Translations under genes and position numbers: made by a program
Source of the DNA: Anthostomella pinea
Lineage: Eukaryota; Ascomycota; Sordariomycetes; Xylariales; Xylariaceae
Direction of reading: 5' to 3'
DNA length: 64,000 nt
NCBI GenBank assembly: GCA_963556695.1
Contig: CAUWAG010000013.1
Span: 1,364,001-1,428,000 of the forward strand
Shown here: piece by piece, positions 1-12,500 of the stretch
Layout of the letters: each line of letters opens with the position of its first letter
Position numbering within the stretch: position 1 is the stretch's first letter
Notes under the pieces: generated by a model
What the model was told of the DNA's origin: nothing
What the model saw: the letters and a program-made list of their open reading frames with translations, nothing else
The model's database searches: none

Positions 1-198
1 AAGTCACCTCACACATGCTTTGCCTACCCCACCGCCACTCTGCTGTCTCTGTCGTCACGGTCGGGATGAGGCTGAAGACAGACGTTTGTAAGCTCCGGCT
101 GCCTAGCGTTGCAGCCTTGGTCCTCAAGCTTGTCGCTGCTCAACATTTGTATTACTTGCAATGTATCATCTCAAATCTCTGCTATGTCGATTGTGTCT

Positions 199-3100
199 TC
201 AGTGAAATAGCACTGCCGTCGGCTTGTGCTCCTCGACGTGGGTCTCACTCTCAAACTGGGGACGGATGGTGTCAGCTAGCAATCAAAGGCGATGAATGGA
301 TTGTGCGGTGCCGAGACCAGTGAGGGGTAATCTTACCTCGAGAAAGCCAGTCGCGGTGATGATGACCATGAACGCCTCAGCCAGTTCGCTGATGCGTTCT
401 GCCAGCATCGGGTCCATCTTGCCAGCCCCGGCTCCAATACCGGCCGACCCTTTCAGGACGTGCATGACCAGCATCCGGTGCTCGGTCAGGAAGCGTCTGC
501 CCTGCACCACATTATGCGACCCCCGACTGATGATGGCCACACCGAGGATGCGGGTCACCTTGACCAGGAGGGTATAGTGCCGCTCCAGACCCTTAGAGTC
601 CGACGAACCGACTTGCAACTCGGGATCTACCGTGAACAGCCCAGACTGGTCAATTGCGCGCCACAGGTTCGCATGCAGCACATACTTGGCGCCCTCGCGT
701 GTCTGGCACAGCTGCAGCAGGAGCGCCAGTTTGGCATCCAGGTAGTGCTGCTGGTCCGGGGTGCCTGCAGACGCAGATGCCATGTTAGCTTGCGGAACCG
801 GACGGTCATGATCCAATGTGTGGTGGCACTTACCCGTACGGTTGACGTCCATCCACTCCTGCAGCAAGCCACGCAGAGAGTCGACGACTATGCCGATGAA
901 GTTCAGCTTGTTAAGCGCCTCCACCACGTAGTTGTCACCCTCCTGCCTGCCAAGCTGGATCAGTGTACCCAGGAGAACCAACGCCGCAGATTGACATGCC
1001 GCATCTCCTCCGAACGCGTCGTCGCAGATTACATTCAGAAGCTTCTCACCGAACACCTGTATCGTCTTAGCAGTCTTCCGGAGCCCTAACGGCGCCCCCT
1101 GCCCATGGTCGACGAGTCCGGTCAGGTGACGGTAGCAGATGCTGTAGTATATTGTGCGCAGCTCTTGATTGCCGACCCATTTTGTGATGGCGTTGAGGCA
1201 TATCTGTAGTAGCTGGAACAACTTATCGCTGACCAGGGTCTCGGCCGCCCGACTTTGCTTGTCAGCTGAAGTCATCGTCGTAAAGTCCAGCTTGTACAGC
1301 AGTACCTTGGCAAGTTTGGCCAACTCGTAAGCTGCAGCAGGCTTCTCGGAACCGTACATCTCGAGACCCGGGAGCGTCGCTTGTAATGTCTGCAGGATGA
1401 ACGTGACTTTATTGGTGCCTTTGAAGTCGTTGGTATCCGTCATCACCATCAGAAGCTTGGTCCAGGCCCTCAATACTTTGAGGCTATACGCTTTGATTTG
1501 GGTAAGCCGGTTGAGGTAGACCACGTAGAGGGACACGATCTCCTCCTCTGCTTCCGCAAGTGCCGCATCTTGCTGCAAGACAATCTGGCCGGGTTGGCTG
1601 CCGTCATTGTGTTTCAAGAGCACCATCTCATGGACCTTATCCACATTGTATATGGGGTTTGAGTCATCGTCCTCTTCGAGACACGGCCTGATATCGAGGT
1701 CTCCGTACATTCTGAGATCAGGAGGAGGGGCTGCAAATAGTGACTCTTCCGGCAATGAATCATGGAATTCGAAGACCGACGGTACGGATACTGGCTCCAC
1801 GCCGTCAATATTGATTTGCCCTCCCAACGCGTCGAAGATGCGTCGCTTCAACGCTGGGGTTTCACCCTGCGAAACACTGCAAAGTTCGTGGGCGATGTAT
1901 TCGAGAGCCATTGCCCGCATTGACAAGTAGTCGACATAGCCCTGAGCTGCACGTGTTGTAAGGAAATCTGGCCCGTTGGCTTCGTACCCATCCCATACAA
2001 GACTTTGCTGAGTGACGAGCCCTTGCATTAGGACATGGAAGAGAAAGTCATTCTCCCGAAGCTCATCGAGAACGATGCTCGCCGAGAGTGGAGAGCTCCA
2101 TAGGATCTTGAAGATGCGCATGACCTTGTATTTCAGATTGATGAGCCACTGCAGCATGACACCGTCCTCGCTTGTTGACGGTACCTCGACGGCCACGGGC
2201 AGTAATGTGTGGAATAAAGCTGATCTCTCGTCGAATGCACCCCCTGACTCAATCTCCAGCGCGTTAGCCGTGCATCGGAAACCAAGGAGAAGGTGAGCTA
2301 TGGTGGGTTGGTCTGGATTCGCCCGCAGACAAGAGTATATAAAATCCAGTATGTAGACTTTGATGTGGTATTCTGGGGAATCACCCTCTCGGCGGAAGTC
2401 AAGGGGGCTCGTGAGCTCGGCGGAGAAGGCTCCGGCTATAGCCTCCGCATCGCCGTGTTCCTCCAGGGCTATAATGGCCTTGTTGCGGTTACTTTGGCCT
2501 GATGGCCCAGACTGCCAAGCCGAGATGATCCTAGGCGATGTTGAGATCTTCTCCAGGAGCTTCAAGCTGGCTAGTGTCAGATCTGGGTGTCCTATGCCAC
2601 AATAGCCGCCGAGGTCCGATATGAGTGTCAGGCTGGTCATGAGACCATCTTCCACCGTGGCAAACGCTCCATTAGAGCTGGGTGTGTAAGATGATCGGCT
2701 TTGAGCCCGGTTCTGCGGTTTCACGATCGATCGGACCAGGTCGATATATGTAGCTTGGAGGTCTATGACCTTGGACACAAGCTCAACTGCGCGTAATACA
2801 CCAAGGATGAGGGGTGAATCCGGGGCTGCCTTTCCGACGTCCGCCGAATTCTGATGTATGGTGTCAAGGAGACTCTTCATGACTTTGCTGTCATACATCC
2901 ACTCCATGACTCGAGCGAATGGGTGAAGAGTGACGTAGGTTTCGAGATCTTTGGTCTGAATAGCGGAATCCACGCTTATGTTGGATTCATTACTAAACAC
3001 GATCAGATCTTCGTTAAAGGTAGAAATGCATGCGAGGGCAAAGTCCAGGCACTGGAAACGCAGGATCCTCTGCTGGGCGGCATCCTGGGCTTCAGGGGCC

Positions 3101-5584
3101 CGCATCGCAAACATATGGCCCAATGTAAAATCAACGTATGGCTCGATGCCGGGGCGGGTCCGGGCAGACGCACCCAGGTTTTCTGGAAAAGGGAGGACAT
3201 CATTCAGAGGACCGAGTCCTTCGGGGAGGGACGTTAAAACCGCCAAAAACTGAATGAAAGAACTCGTTTCGTCGAAATGGGGACTCATCTCCTGGAAGAG
3301 TGCTTCCATGTAATACGACGGAGGTGGTGCGCTCGCAGATGATGACAGAGACCTGCTGGTCGTGACGTGTGACATGAAGTGACCCGTAAGGCAAGATTCA
3401 AGGTACTGCCACATAGCGTAGTTCTGGGATAGGGTCTTCCGGCTGATGAGAGAGCTCAGCGCCCTGAATGCATAGGCTCTGATCTGTGGCGTCACGAGGC
3501 TGCTTATCGCTTGGAAGAGCAGCTCCACCAATCTTTCCCTCGGTTGCTGAAGTAGAAAAAGTCGGGCAGGTTCGCTTTGCTGTGCTAGCTTGGTCATGAG
3601 CCGAAGGTATGATTCTTGTAACATGGCGGCTTCTGGCTCTGCTTCCGCCTGGTCATTGCTGAATTTTCCAGCTCTGTGAGCATGAGCTTGGGCCGTGATT
3701 GGATTCTCCCTAATCTTGTTGACAAAGTACTCAAACTCCTTGAAGATGCGAGCCCACGTGATTGATTGAGGCCTCCTCATCTGGTGTCCCTCATCCAAGA
3801 GAAATTCGTGTGCCGATGTGGCAGCCTCCGGATCGTCGGATAAGCACTGCAACATCTCGCAGAACACGGTTTGGAGCGGCGTTGTCGTCCTCCGGGATGC
3901 CCACTGGAGGAAACCTGCCAGGTTGCTTTCAGGGTCCGCCCAGAAAGCATCCGCAGCGTCGGGTCGACCTTCGTACGAGTACGCTATGATGAGAAGAAAT
4001 CTCTCCAAATCCAAGTCTTGCTCTTGTGTTTGGCCTGTCTGGCGTTGTTCATCTTCCTCGATTTTCAGTTTCCGGAGTACATCAGGCATGTTGGAAATGA
4101 AAGCGTCGATGAATGTCTCCATCTTTGCCGTTAGACGGTTTTGCAACGCGGTTGAAAACGGGACGGTGTCTTGAGGGAGAGATGGCGTCCTTTTCTGAAA
4201 ATGATGTCTCAATCGTTGTTGAGAGGGGTCCTGCCATTCGGAAGTCTTGGCATCGGCCACGACAGCCAGCAAAAAGTCGAAAGCGCCGTCTTTCAGAGCT
4301 TCTGTGAATAGTTTTGATCTTTGCTTGTCCTCTTCTCGAATTGTTAGCTGGTTCGCCCAAAGAGGACTCAGGGGTCTTGCCTTCATCAATATCGATATCG
4401 GGAAGTACTGAGCCAGCGGCATCCTCCATGTACCAACCGCTATACTCAGCAATCCACCAGGCTCTCACAACAGCGTTGAGAGATGGAATCTGGCGGGATT
4501 CATCATCTGTCAGTTGGCACACGACCTGGTGCAAGTCCCTGGCTTGCTCTATGCTCCTACTGCCTTCCGTTGAACCGAACTGTGTTATGTAAGCACCGAG
4601 TATGGGAATAGAGTGCACTGTAACTGTCAGCTAAGAACTAAAGGTTGTAGAAGTCCAGTCGAATCTTTGGCGGGCTTACCTGTCGAGAAGTCATATCTCG
4701 TAGCTTGCTTGAATTCTCGAAGAAATTCGACAAAGTGCGTCTCTTCCGCCATGCGTTTCTCGATTGCATAGCAGAGAATGACGGAGAGAAACTCGTGTTG
4801 CTGTATAAGGCTGATGTGGGTGAATTCGACGGTCTCCTGAAAATGCAATTCTGTACCACGATCCAGCATTGCTGCACCAGCTACCTGCTCGGAGAGTCTC
4901 TGTAGCCAAGCTCGAATGTCGCGCATGCTGGCGGCGCATTTTGGCACGAACCTAACCGTCGAATTCCGGGGTGCTTGACCAGGATTATTTCCATGAAGAA
5001 TGTTCTCATTCACATATGGCCCGAGCAGCCCAAGATCATCACCCAGATCATCGGCTAGCAGTTCGTCCTCCTCTTTGGAGAGCTCGAGCAACAACAGCAT
5101 GCAGCTAAGCAGATATTTCCTCTGCTGATGGAACCTGATGATTGCACATTCTCGCCTGGGCCGTCCTAGAGAAATTTCCTCCTCTTCGGCTTGTAACGCG
5201 AGTTTGGCGGCATCGACTTCGTCAAGGTCGAGCTCGTCGGCGACCTGTAATATGATCTCCTGGAAGTCTTTATTCAACGTCCACTCTTCACCGGCGATCT
5301 TGACCTTGCCTAGATTGTCATAGCATCAGCGATATTCGCTCGTGCATAGATGTCGTGGTTGAAGACTAACCTGAGAGAACAGCGTCACGGCTTTGCTGCC
5401 TTCGAGGCCGCTTGTCGAGCAGGCCCTGGAAGTTGTCGCGCACCACTTCCAGCAAGGGGGACTGTGCGAGCTGGGCTAGGGCTAGGCGACCTCGGTCCTC
5501 GCGATCCTCCTTCAAAGTTTCCACAACGGTAGTCAGGTCTCTATGGAGAGCCTGGAGAGCTTCCATAGTGCCATCGTCCGCCAT
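199..5584 (-). CDS. NUP192: Nucleoporin NUP192 (Nup205 family)
   Basis: Large scaffold nucleoporin of the inner ring of the nuclear pore complex; in the family it forms an alpha-helical solenoid binding the Nic96 and Nup53 linkers. I join six exons on the minus strand: 5584-5371, 5309-4680, 4623-4381, 4334-834, 764-337 and 255-199, giving 1690 aa, close to the usual size of about 1680 aa. The start MADDGTMEALQ opens the first exon. Donors are GTTAGT, GTAAGC, GCAAGA, GTAAGT and GTAAGA. The intron at 765-833 is 69 nt and in frame, so the frame stays open through it. The third intron (4335-4380) is a GC-AG intron with an AGCTAAC branch site; its acceptor GAG-AAG is a tandem NAGNAG site, so exon 4 may start at 4331 instead (one residue fewer). 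The last exon encodes only 18 residues before TGA and is the least certain part. Divergent from TEL1. Family identity rests on recognised helical-repeat sequence and length. Confidence 0.9.
4335..4380 (-). other. GC-AG intron with tandem acceptor in NUP192
   Basis: A 46-nt intron whose donor reads G|GCAAGA instead of GT. A strong AGCTAAC branch site lies about 10 nt before the acceptor. The only GT nearby (GTCCTC) would leave the wrong reading frame, whereas the GC donor joins the aspartate-rich segment ending IDIDE to the conserved KQRSKLFTEALKDG segment in frame. Acceptor choices GAG and AAG, three bases apart, are both in frame. Confidence 0.75.
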
Positions 5585-6562
5585 TGTAGATGCTCAGGGT
5601 CCTATCGCATCGTTGCGCAACCCGGAAGACGAAGGTGTCGTGTCGCAGCAGTGGTTCACGGTCGGAGGACGATCGGGTCAGCGCGGATATCGGTTGTTGC
5701 GGTATGAAGCTTCTGGCAGCTGGTGAGGGCGCGCAGCTGCAGTCGAGAAAATGATGCTTCACAGCTGGCGTTGGACGTGTCGAGCTAAAGCATCAAAGGC
5801 AGGCACGTCAAACCTGGATGTCTGACCAATGAGACAGCTGGAAAGGGAGAGCTTCAGTGATTGGCCCAGTAGGATTGATGAACTTTTTTAGAGCTGCAGC
5901 AGTGGGGTCTGGGGTCAGGTAGTGGCTTAGGTAAGGTAGGGTGGGTCGAATGTCAACAAAACACCCTGGGCGGTCTGGGCGGTGTACAATTCTGCCGGAC
6001 AAAAGTCGCAGGCACGCCCAGGAGTGCAGCACTTGCACCGAGGAGATCCTGGAAATGCACCAGAACTCGCCAACTTTGGTGAAGCTCGCGTTGACGCCCG
6101 TTTCGAAAGCCCAGCTCAACCACCTTACTTTTATTACGCCCACAACCTGCCGTACTCATTCAGTCCACTTCATCCAACAGATGCCCTGGCCCCTGGCAAG
6201 GCTGTAGCTTGGTGTCTCAATGATGAGGTACGGCGTTCGCACCTTCAGGTTTCTATATAGAGTGCCTGCCTGTAAACCAAATATATACACCATTTGAGTT
6301 GTGCATCTTGGCTTCTTTTCACCTTGTCCCAGTTGAAGCTCCTACTTCTAGGGATGTGCACGCCAACTCGAGGTTTGACCGTTCGCCTTGTCTGCCGATC
6401 ATTTTCCATCCGAACTCAGTGGTTTCGGTCTATCAAGGTGGTCCGATAGGATTAGACCGGCGTATCATACATGACTGATTGGGCGTTTGCATCACGAACG
6501 GTCGTCAATCCGGCAGGCCACCGAACAACCCCAGCTACGACAACCGATGCATACGAAACAGA
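5585..6562. promoter_or_regulatory. Divergent intergenic region NUP192/TEL1
   Basis: A 978-bp gap between two divergent start codons, presumably holding both promoters. I see no open frame with recognisable protein sequence, no RNA gene and no clear repeat. TATA-like AT runs occur near 6250-6295 (ctatatagag, atatatacac), on the TEL1 side. Confidence 0.5.
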
Positions 6563-9500
6563 ATGGCCCCTCGATCGGGAGCTCGGGAGCTCACCCTAAA
6601 GAAAGCTCTAGGCAAGTCGCCTTACACCGTACCTGCTTATAGTGACATTGATGGGACTAACATGCGACAGAGTTAATCGAGAGTGGCAGTAGAACAAATG
6701 GCGCATCCGGGTTGGAAGGTGAGGATTCAGTCCATGTCCTTACGTCCCGAAGACTACCAAGCGTTGCTCATCATGTATAGATCTGGCCCACATCTTCAAA
6801 CACCAGTCAACTGCCTCCAATCTGTGAGTTAACCTTCCTTGATGAATTCGGCTGTGGGCTCATGAACATCTAAAGCTCGGCCTTGAATGATAAGAGCTAC
6901 CACAGACTCTTCGAGGCTATCTTCCGATTTGCCATATCCGAAAAAGAGGCTTATTATAAGGGCAAGGGCTCCAAACCCGTCGCTACCAGTAGACTTGTCA
7001 AGTGCGCAGAGGCACTTCGCTTGAGTATAGAGCACGGAGCCTCCAAGATCAAGCGAAAGACTGTCCTGGTCGTCATTGATCATTTCACCCAGACTTTGCC
7101 ACATCCCGACGATGGGCTTGTCCCGCCGCTAATTCAGGACTACATCAAAGCCTTGTGTGCTCTCCTTGGTAATGCCGCCAATGTTGAGCTTTTGACCACG
7201 TACGACGGCAAGGGATGGTACACTTGTGTCGATTTCACAATCAAGATCATCACCGAATCTCTAGAAAATGGGGATCGTGACCTGGGCCCTTCGCGTGCGT
7301 CACCGGCGCCTGGCACAGCGTCGATGTCTCTGCCAATGTCGACTCCCAGGTCGACGGCTACGTCGAAACGTGGCAGCAATAGCCGGATGCCACGTGGTTG
7401 CCTCCCGGATCTCATGCAATGCCTCTTCTTCCTAGTTGCGACTCCGAACGCGCCACTCTTGCAGCGTTCCAAAGACATATCATCGGCTGTTATCGCAGTA
7501 CTTCAGCTTCATGCTCTAGGCATGAGTCCGCTGCATCAACTTGCGTTCTCCGTCATCAATTCGCTCATAGTGACGACTCAGACAGATGCTTCCGCCGAAG
7601 CAAGTTCACTGGCCGTAGAGTCTTTGCCGCTCATTACCTACTGGTGGAATGCTAGAACTGCGTCCAAATACGATGCATTACTCAATGGCGTTCGAACTGA
7701 GATGCTCAAGCTTCTCTACAATGTCCAGTTACAATTGGAGCATCTGGTCAAGAAAGACAGCGAGCCAGCACTGCTGGAAGACATCGAGAATTTGGCCGAG
7801 ATGTTCTGGTCAGAGTATTCTCGGCGAGGCGAACGCGCCCAGCTCCAGCAGGATGATTTGGCGTACACGACCGGCAATCAAACCAGCAAGCACTTCCAGG
7901 TACAGACCTTCGCCCTGCGGCCTTTCAACGTAGAAGGAGAGAGACAATGGGGAGTCGTTCAGAATTTGGCGTTCCTCGAGGGGCTCATCTGGAAGAGGTC
8001 GCGATCCGTTCATCCAAGCCCTGTTGACGATGAGCAGCCGCGCAAGAAACAACGAACCGCTGCTGGCTTTAGTAGGCTTCGTCAAAAGCTGAGATCGATT
8101 GATCAATCTACGCAATACACAGCGCTGCAGATGATACCCTTCTTTGTCTCGGACCTTGATATTACGGTCGATGAGATATCTGAACTCTTGCCGCTCCTGA
8201 TGGACCTCGTCACAAACAAGAACAGCAAAATGTCTACCTGGGCGATGATAGCATGTGCAAGGTTGGTACCATTTCCGCCGGACAAGCCAGTAAGTCAGTG
8301 CTAACTTTTATCAGTCTGGCCCCGAAAGCCACTGCCACCGAGGATTATCTGGCTGCTGTTTGGAAGCAATCTTGGCAGCTTGCGGTGCGCTCTGTCAGTA
8401 TGACAGGAACCTGCCGTGCCTCGAGCGCCCTCTTACACTCCATCGTCACTCATGAGCTTGTATCATACCGCGACATGACTGATGACATCAATAAAATGGT
8501 GACAGATATTGACGTCAACTGTCCTGCTGTCTTGGCCGATTCCTCCCTTATCTTGATGACAAGATTTCTCCATCTTCGGAACTATCACCTTCCAAACGCC
8601 AGCCACGCGACCAGCAACCATATTGTGCGCTGGATGCTGTCCAGATGGGATCCTGGTAAGTGCCTTATGCCATACAACAACGCCTACGCTGACTTTTCTG
8701 CCACTAGCGGACGCGAACTTCATCTCGTCAAATGCCATACATGTCCCGCCGCTCAATGTCGTCAATGTTCTGCGAGCAGCATATGGCGATCAGGAGCTAA
8801 TGCTTCCAAAATGCTCTCAGAGTATAGCGGGCCCAATTGCAGAGACGATATCGCTACTCCGGGAACGTGAAAGTGTTGTGAAGTACCTGCTGCTTCTCGG
8901 AGATGGTACTCCTGAAACCAGGTCAGAAGACGATCTACTAAACCATGTGACAGTGACACCTTCTGCCACAGTGCTCGCAGATACCTCCAGTGCGTACGCT
9001 ACGAAGAAGCTCGTAGCCGAGCTCTTCTATCCTAAACTCCAAGGTGTTGGTGACTTGTGCGATGCTTGGGCAAAGAAGGGCGATGGCTCCACACAGATCA
9101 CATCTGAAAGATTGCAAAGCGTCGCTTCGTGCTTGATCGTCGGCACACTAATACTGCCCCAGCTGAAGGAAATCAACACGCGACAGTCGCAAGAGATGGA
9201 TGAAGTTTTCTTCAAAGTAAACCAGAGTCTTCTAAGGGCGGTATCGGCCTCATCCGAGAGTCAGCTTCTTTACGAGTCCCTTCTCAGATCCCTCCGGCCC
9301 TATATGCCTACTTTGACCAATATGGAACTGACCCGGTTTGCGAAGGAGTGGCCATACCTGCACCAACTCTTCTCTGAGCTGTCCGGCGCTCTCCGTCAGC
9401 GAGCGGATAAGCAGTCCTCTGGCCACGACGGGGATCTGATGGACCTTGATGACAACTTTGAGTCTCAAGGCAGTCGAGCAAGCACGGCGTCCAAGCCTAT

Positions 9501-12500
9501 TGAGGTTTCGCGGCGGGAGTCGTCTATCGTTCTGCAATCGACGGCCTTCTACATTGACACTACCCAACGACTCCATTTCCTCGAAGTACTCTACGAGGAT
9601 AATGGCCAGGTTGGACTTGTTCCGCCATCTTTCCTCGACGCATTTCTAGAGCTCTCGGATGAAGAAGTTCTCTCATGCCGATGCTTGATCAAAGAATTGT
9701 TTGATTCTGATCTCATTGTCAACCCCGACGACGCTGAAAAGATGATCCAGAGAACGGGAGCACTGATCGGCCAGCTAGCCTTCTCAAGCTGTGAAGTTGC
9801 TTTGAACATCTGTCTCGATTTGATGGAAGGCTTCATTACTATATGGGCTGATGGCACAAGTGAACTTTCCTTCCTCGTGGGTGATCTGTACAGCCACTAC
9901 CTCAATAAGGGGCTCTCGATCAACCTTCTTTCTCAGAATGTGCAGATGTCGTTGTCGCGCCTGCTGCTGCATCTGGCTCATGTCAATGACAGATTTCCAG
10001 AGTCTGTCAAGATGCCGCCTCCAAATACGTCGCTACTCAGTATTTTGGAGAGTAGCTCGCTGCCGGTAAAGTTCTACATCGGGTCTCGACTGCCAAGTAT
10101 CTTTGGTCGTTATGTCCTGAAGTTACACGAGGACATGTTCGTCAATGTCCTTGAAAACCTTCCGACAGACGATGCGTTCCTTGAAGGTATAGCTCTGCGG
10201 TTGTTCGTGCTAGCAGAGATAGCTCGGCAGTGGCCGACTCTCTTGCGACGGGGCATCTACCATATATTCGAGACCCCTGGCAGTATTCCGCAGTCTAAGC
10301 AGCATGCGGCATATTGTCTCAAGAACATAGCAGTCTCCCTGAAGCTCGACGATACTCGCAAACTCTTCGACCTGTTTGCCTCTCAACTATTATACACTTG
10401 GTTTGATGAGGGGACTGTCGAAAACATCCCCTTTGAGATTTTCGGCTTCTCTAGTCTCCAAGAGCTACTCCGACGCGCACAGTCTGAAGTCGTTGCCATC
10501 CTGTTCATGCGGGACCAGGAGGAGTCTATTTCTGAGCTGGCTACGGCCCTTGGTACCACTACACCGCAGCTTCTCCAGGACAATTTTTCCAAGACCATCG
10601 CATACAGTATGGCTCATGACATCAGCATCCGTAAGAATGAACAGCAGAATCGGAACGGCGAAACCCGACTACGCAAGCTACTTGGGCGAGAGAAGTTCCT
10701 CGATGGTATCTACGTGAACTTCGCCGACATTATCGGCTTGTTCGTCAGTCTGATAGATCAAGAAGATCCTGTTGAGAGATCGTGGGCCAAGGAAGCGGAG
10801 TTTGCCTATGCTACCGAGACCATGGCAAATATCAAAGATTGCGGCCACTCTGACGTCGTTCTCGGAGCAAATCAACAGCCCTCGTTCCATGCGAAGTACC
10901 TCAGCAGAGAGATCAGCCTTCTTTGCAGTCGTACAGAATATGAATTGTCATTACTCTGGACTCCTGCTCTGGTGGTCTCGGTTGCCAGGAAACTTCTCAA
11001 CGGCGTACATGCCGCATTGGGGCCTCTGCACACTTGTTCCATTATTCGAAAGGTTAGGGTACTCATGTGCTTGGCAGGTGCTCATGCATGGAGCTCATAT
11101 GCACTCGAGATGCTGCTCCATTCTATCCGTCCTTTCATTGTTGACTCCGAGTGTGCGGATGACGCAATGGGGATGAGTCAGTATCTCTTGGAAAAGGGAT
11201 CGGATGCTCTAACACAGTCGCCCTCGTTTCTCGCTGGTCATGCCTTGTCGACGCTGGCATCTCTCAGGGTCTTCCTTGAGTCTACCCAGTCGAGTACCAC
11301 ACAGGAGAGTCAATTCAAAGCTACGATGAGCAAAGCGCAGAAGTTCCATTCCTGGTTTAACACCTACCTCGACAAGTATAGCTCGCCTCACCTCCGAAAC
11401 GACAAACAACGTGATGCTTTCAAAGCGATCACCCAGTCAGCAGCTCATGTCCGCTCATCTGGGAACGCCGAGCGAGGTACTCACGAGAGCAGGCTGCTTC
11501 TCGAGATTCTTCAAGATGAAGTCGACGAGGCTCAGCTGCTGAATGAACCATCGCGGAAACTGGCACTGGAGATGCTCTGTCGACAGTTCATCATGCCGAC
11601 TTCGGTTAGCAATGACATCCTGAGCTCAGACGACGAGGCAAAGGCATTGGCCACAGCCGTTTGGAAGAGCTGCCAGGCACAAACACTGAGCGACGATTAT
11701 CTGGCCTGGGCGGGTCGCGTCATTGGGCGGGCTTTTGCCGCGTCTGGGAACATCGATCATGACCTACTCCGAGAATCCGACTTGACTCTATACCGAAAAG
11801 TCTCACTAGGCAAGTTCGACTCTGAGCAGGGCTTACTAAACCTACTGCAGTCCCTTACGACAGCTAGTGACTGTTTCAAAGCCGGACTTGCAGAGTCGGC
11901 CTTGAGGACGATACTCTCCGAGGCTGCAGCTCAAGGCGACCATGGATTGACGACAGCATCTCAACAGGTTCTGTCTGATCAACTGCTCGCAACATCTGAA
12001 TGGGCACCGTATCGAACACCGCCGTCAGACAATATCAGTGTCGATGTTGTTCACGAAGACTACGCTTTCTCTGATGAGGCGTGCCAGGATCCGAAATGGG
12101 CACAGATCATCACTGTCCGTTTAGTGCAGACATTTCCGGACAGCATCATACTGAGTGCCTTGCCACCAATACTCGCGAATGTCAAAGGATTTGCCCAAGA
12201 AGCGTTCCCTTACATTGTCCATCTAGTGCTGTCTTTTGAGCGCACTATGAAACAATCGGCAAAGCGAAGCCTCTCCAACGCCCTCAAGCACTGGTTGAAG
12301 CTTGACACGCCAATAGCAAGAGAAAACATCGGTCTTTTGATGAACGCTGTTTTGTATCTTCGAACACAGCAGCTGCCTGGTGAGAGCTCCATAGCTGATA
12401 GAATTCAGTGGCTCGATCTGGATCTGTCCTTGGCCGCTTCAGCTGCCACGAGATGTGGCATGTACAAGACAGCCCTGTTGTTCGTTGAACTGGCCTCTTC

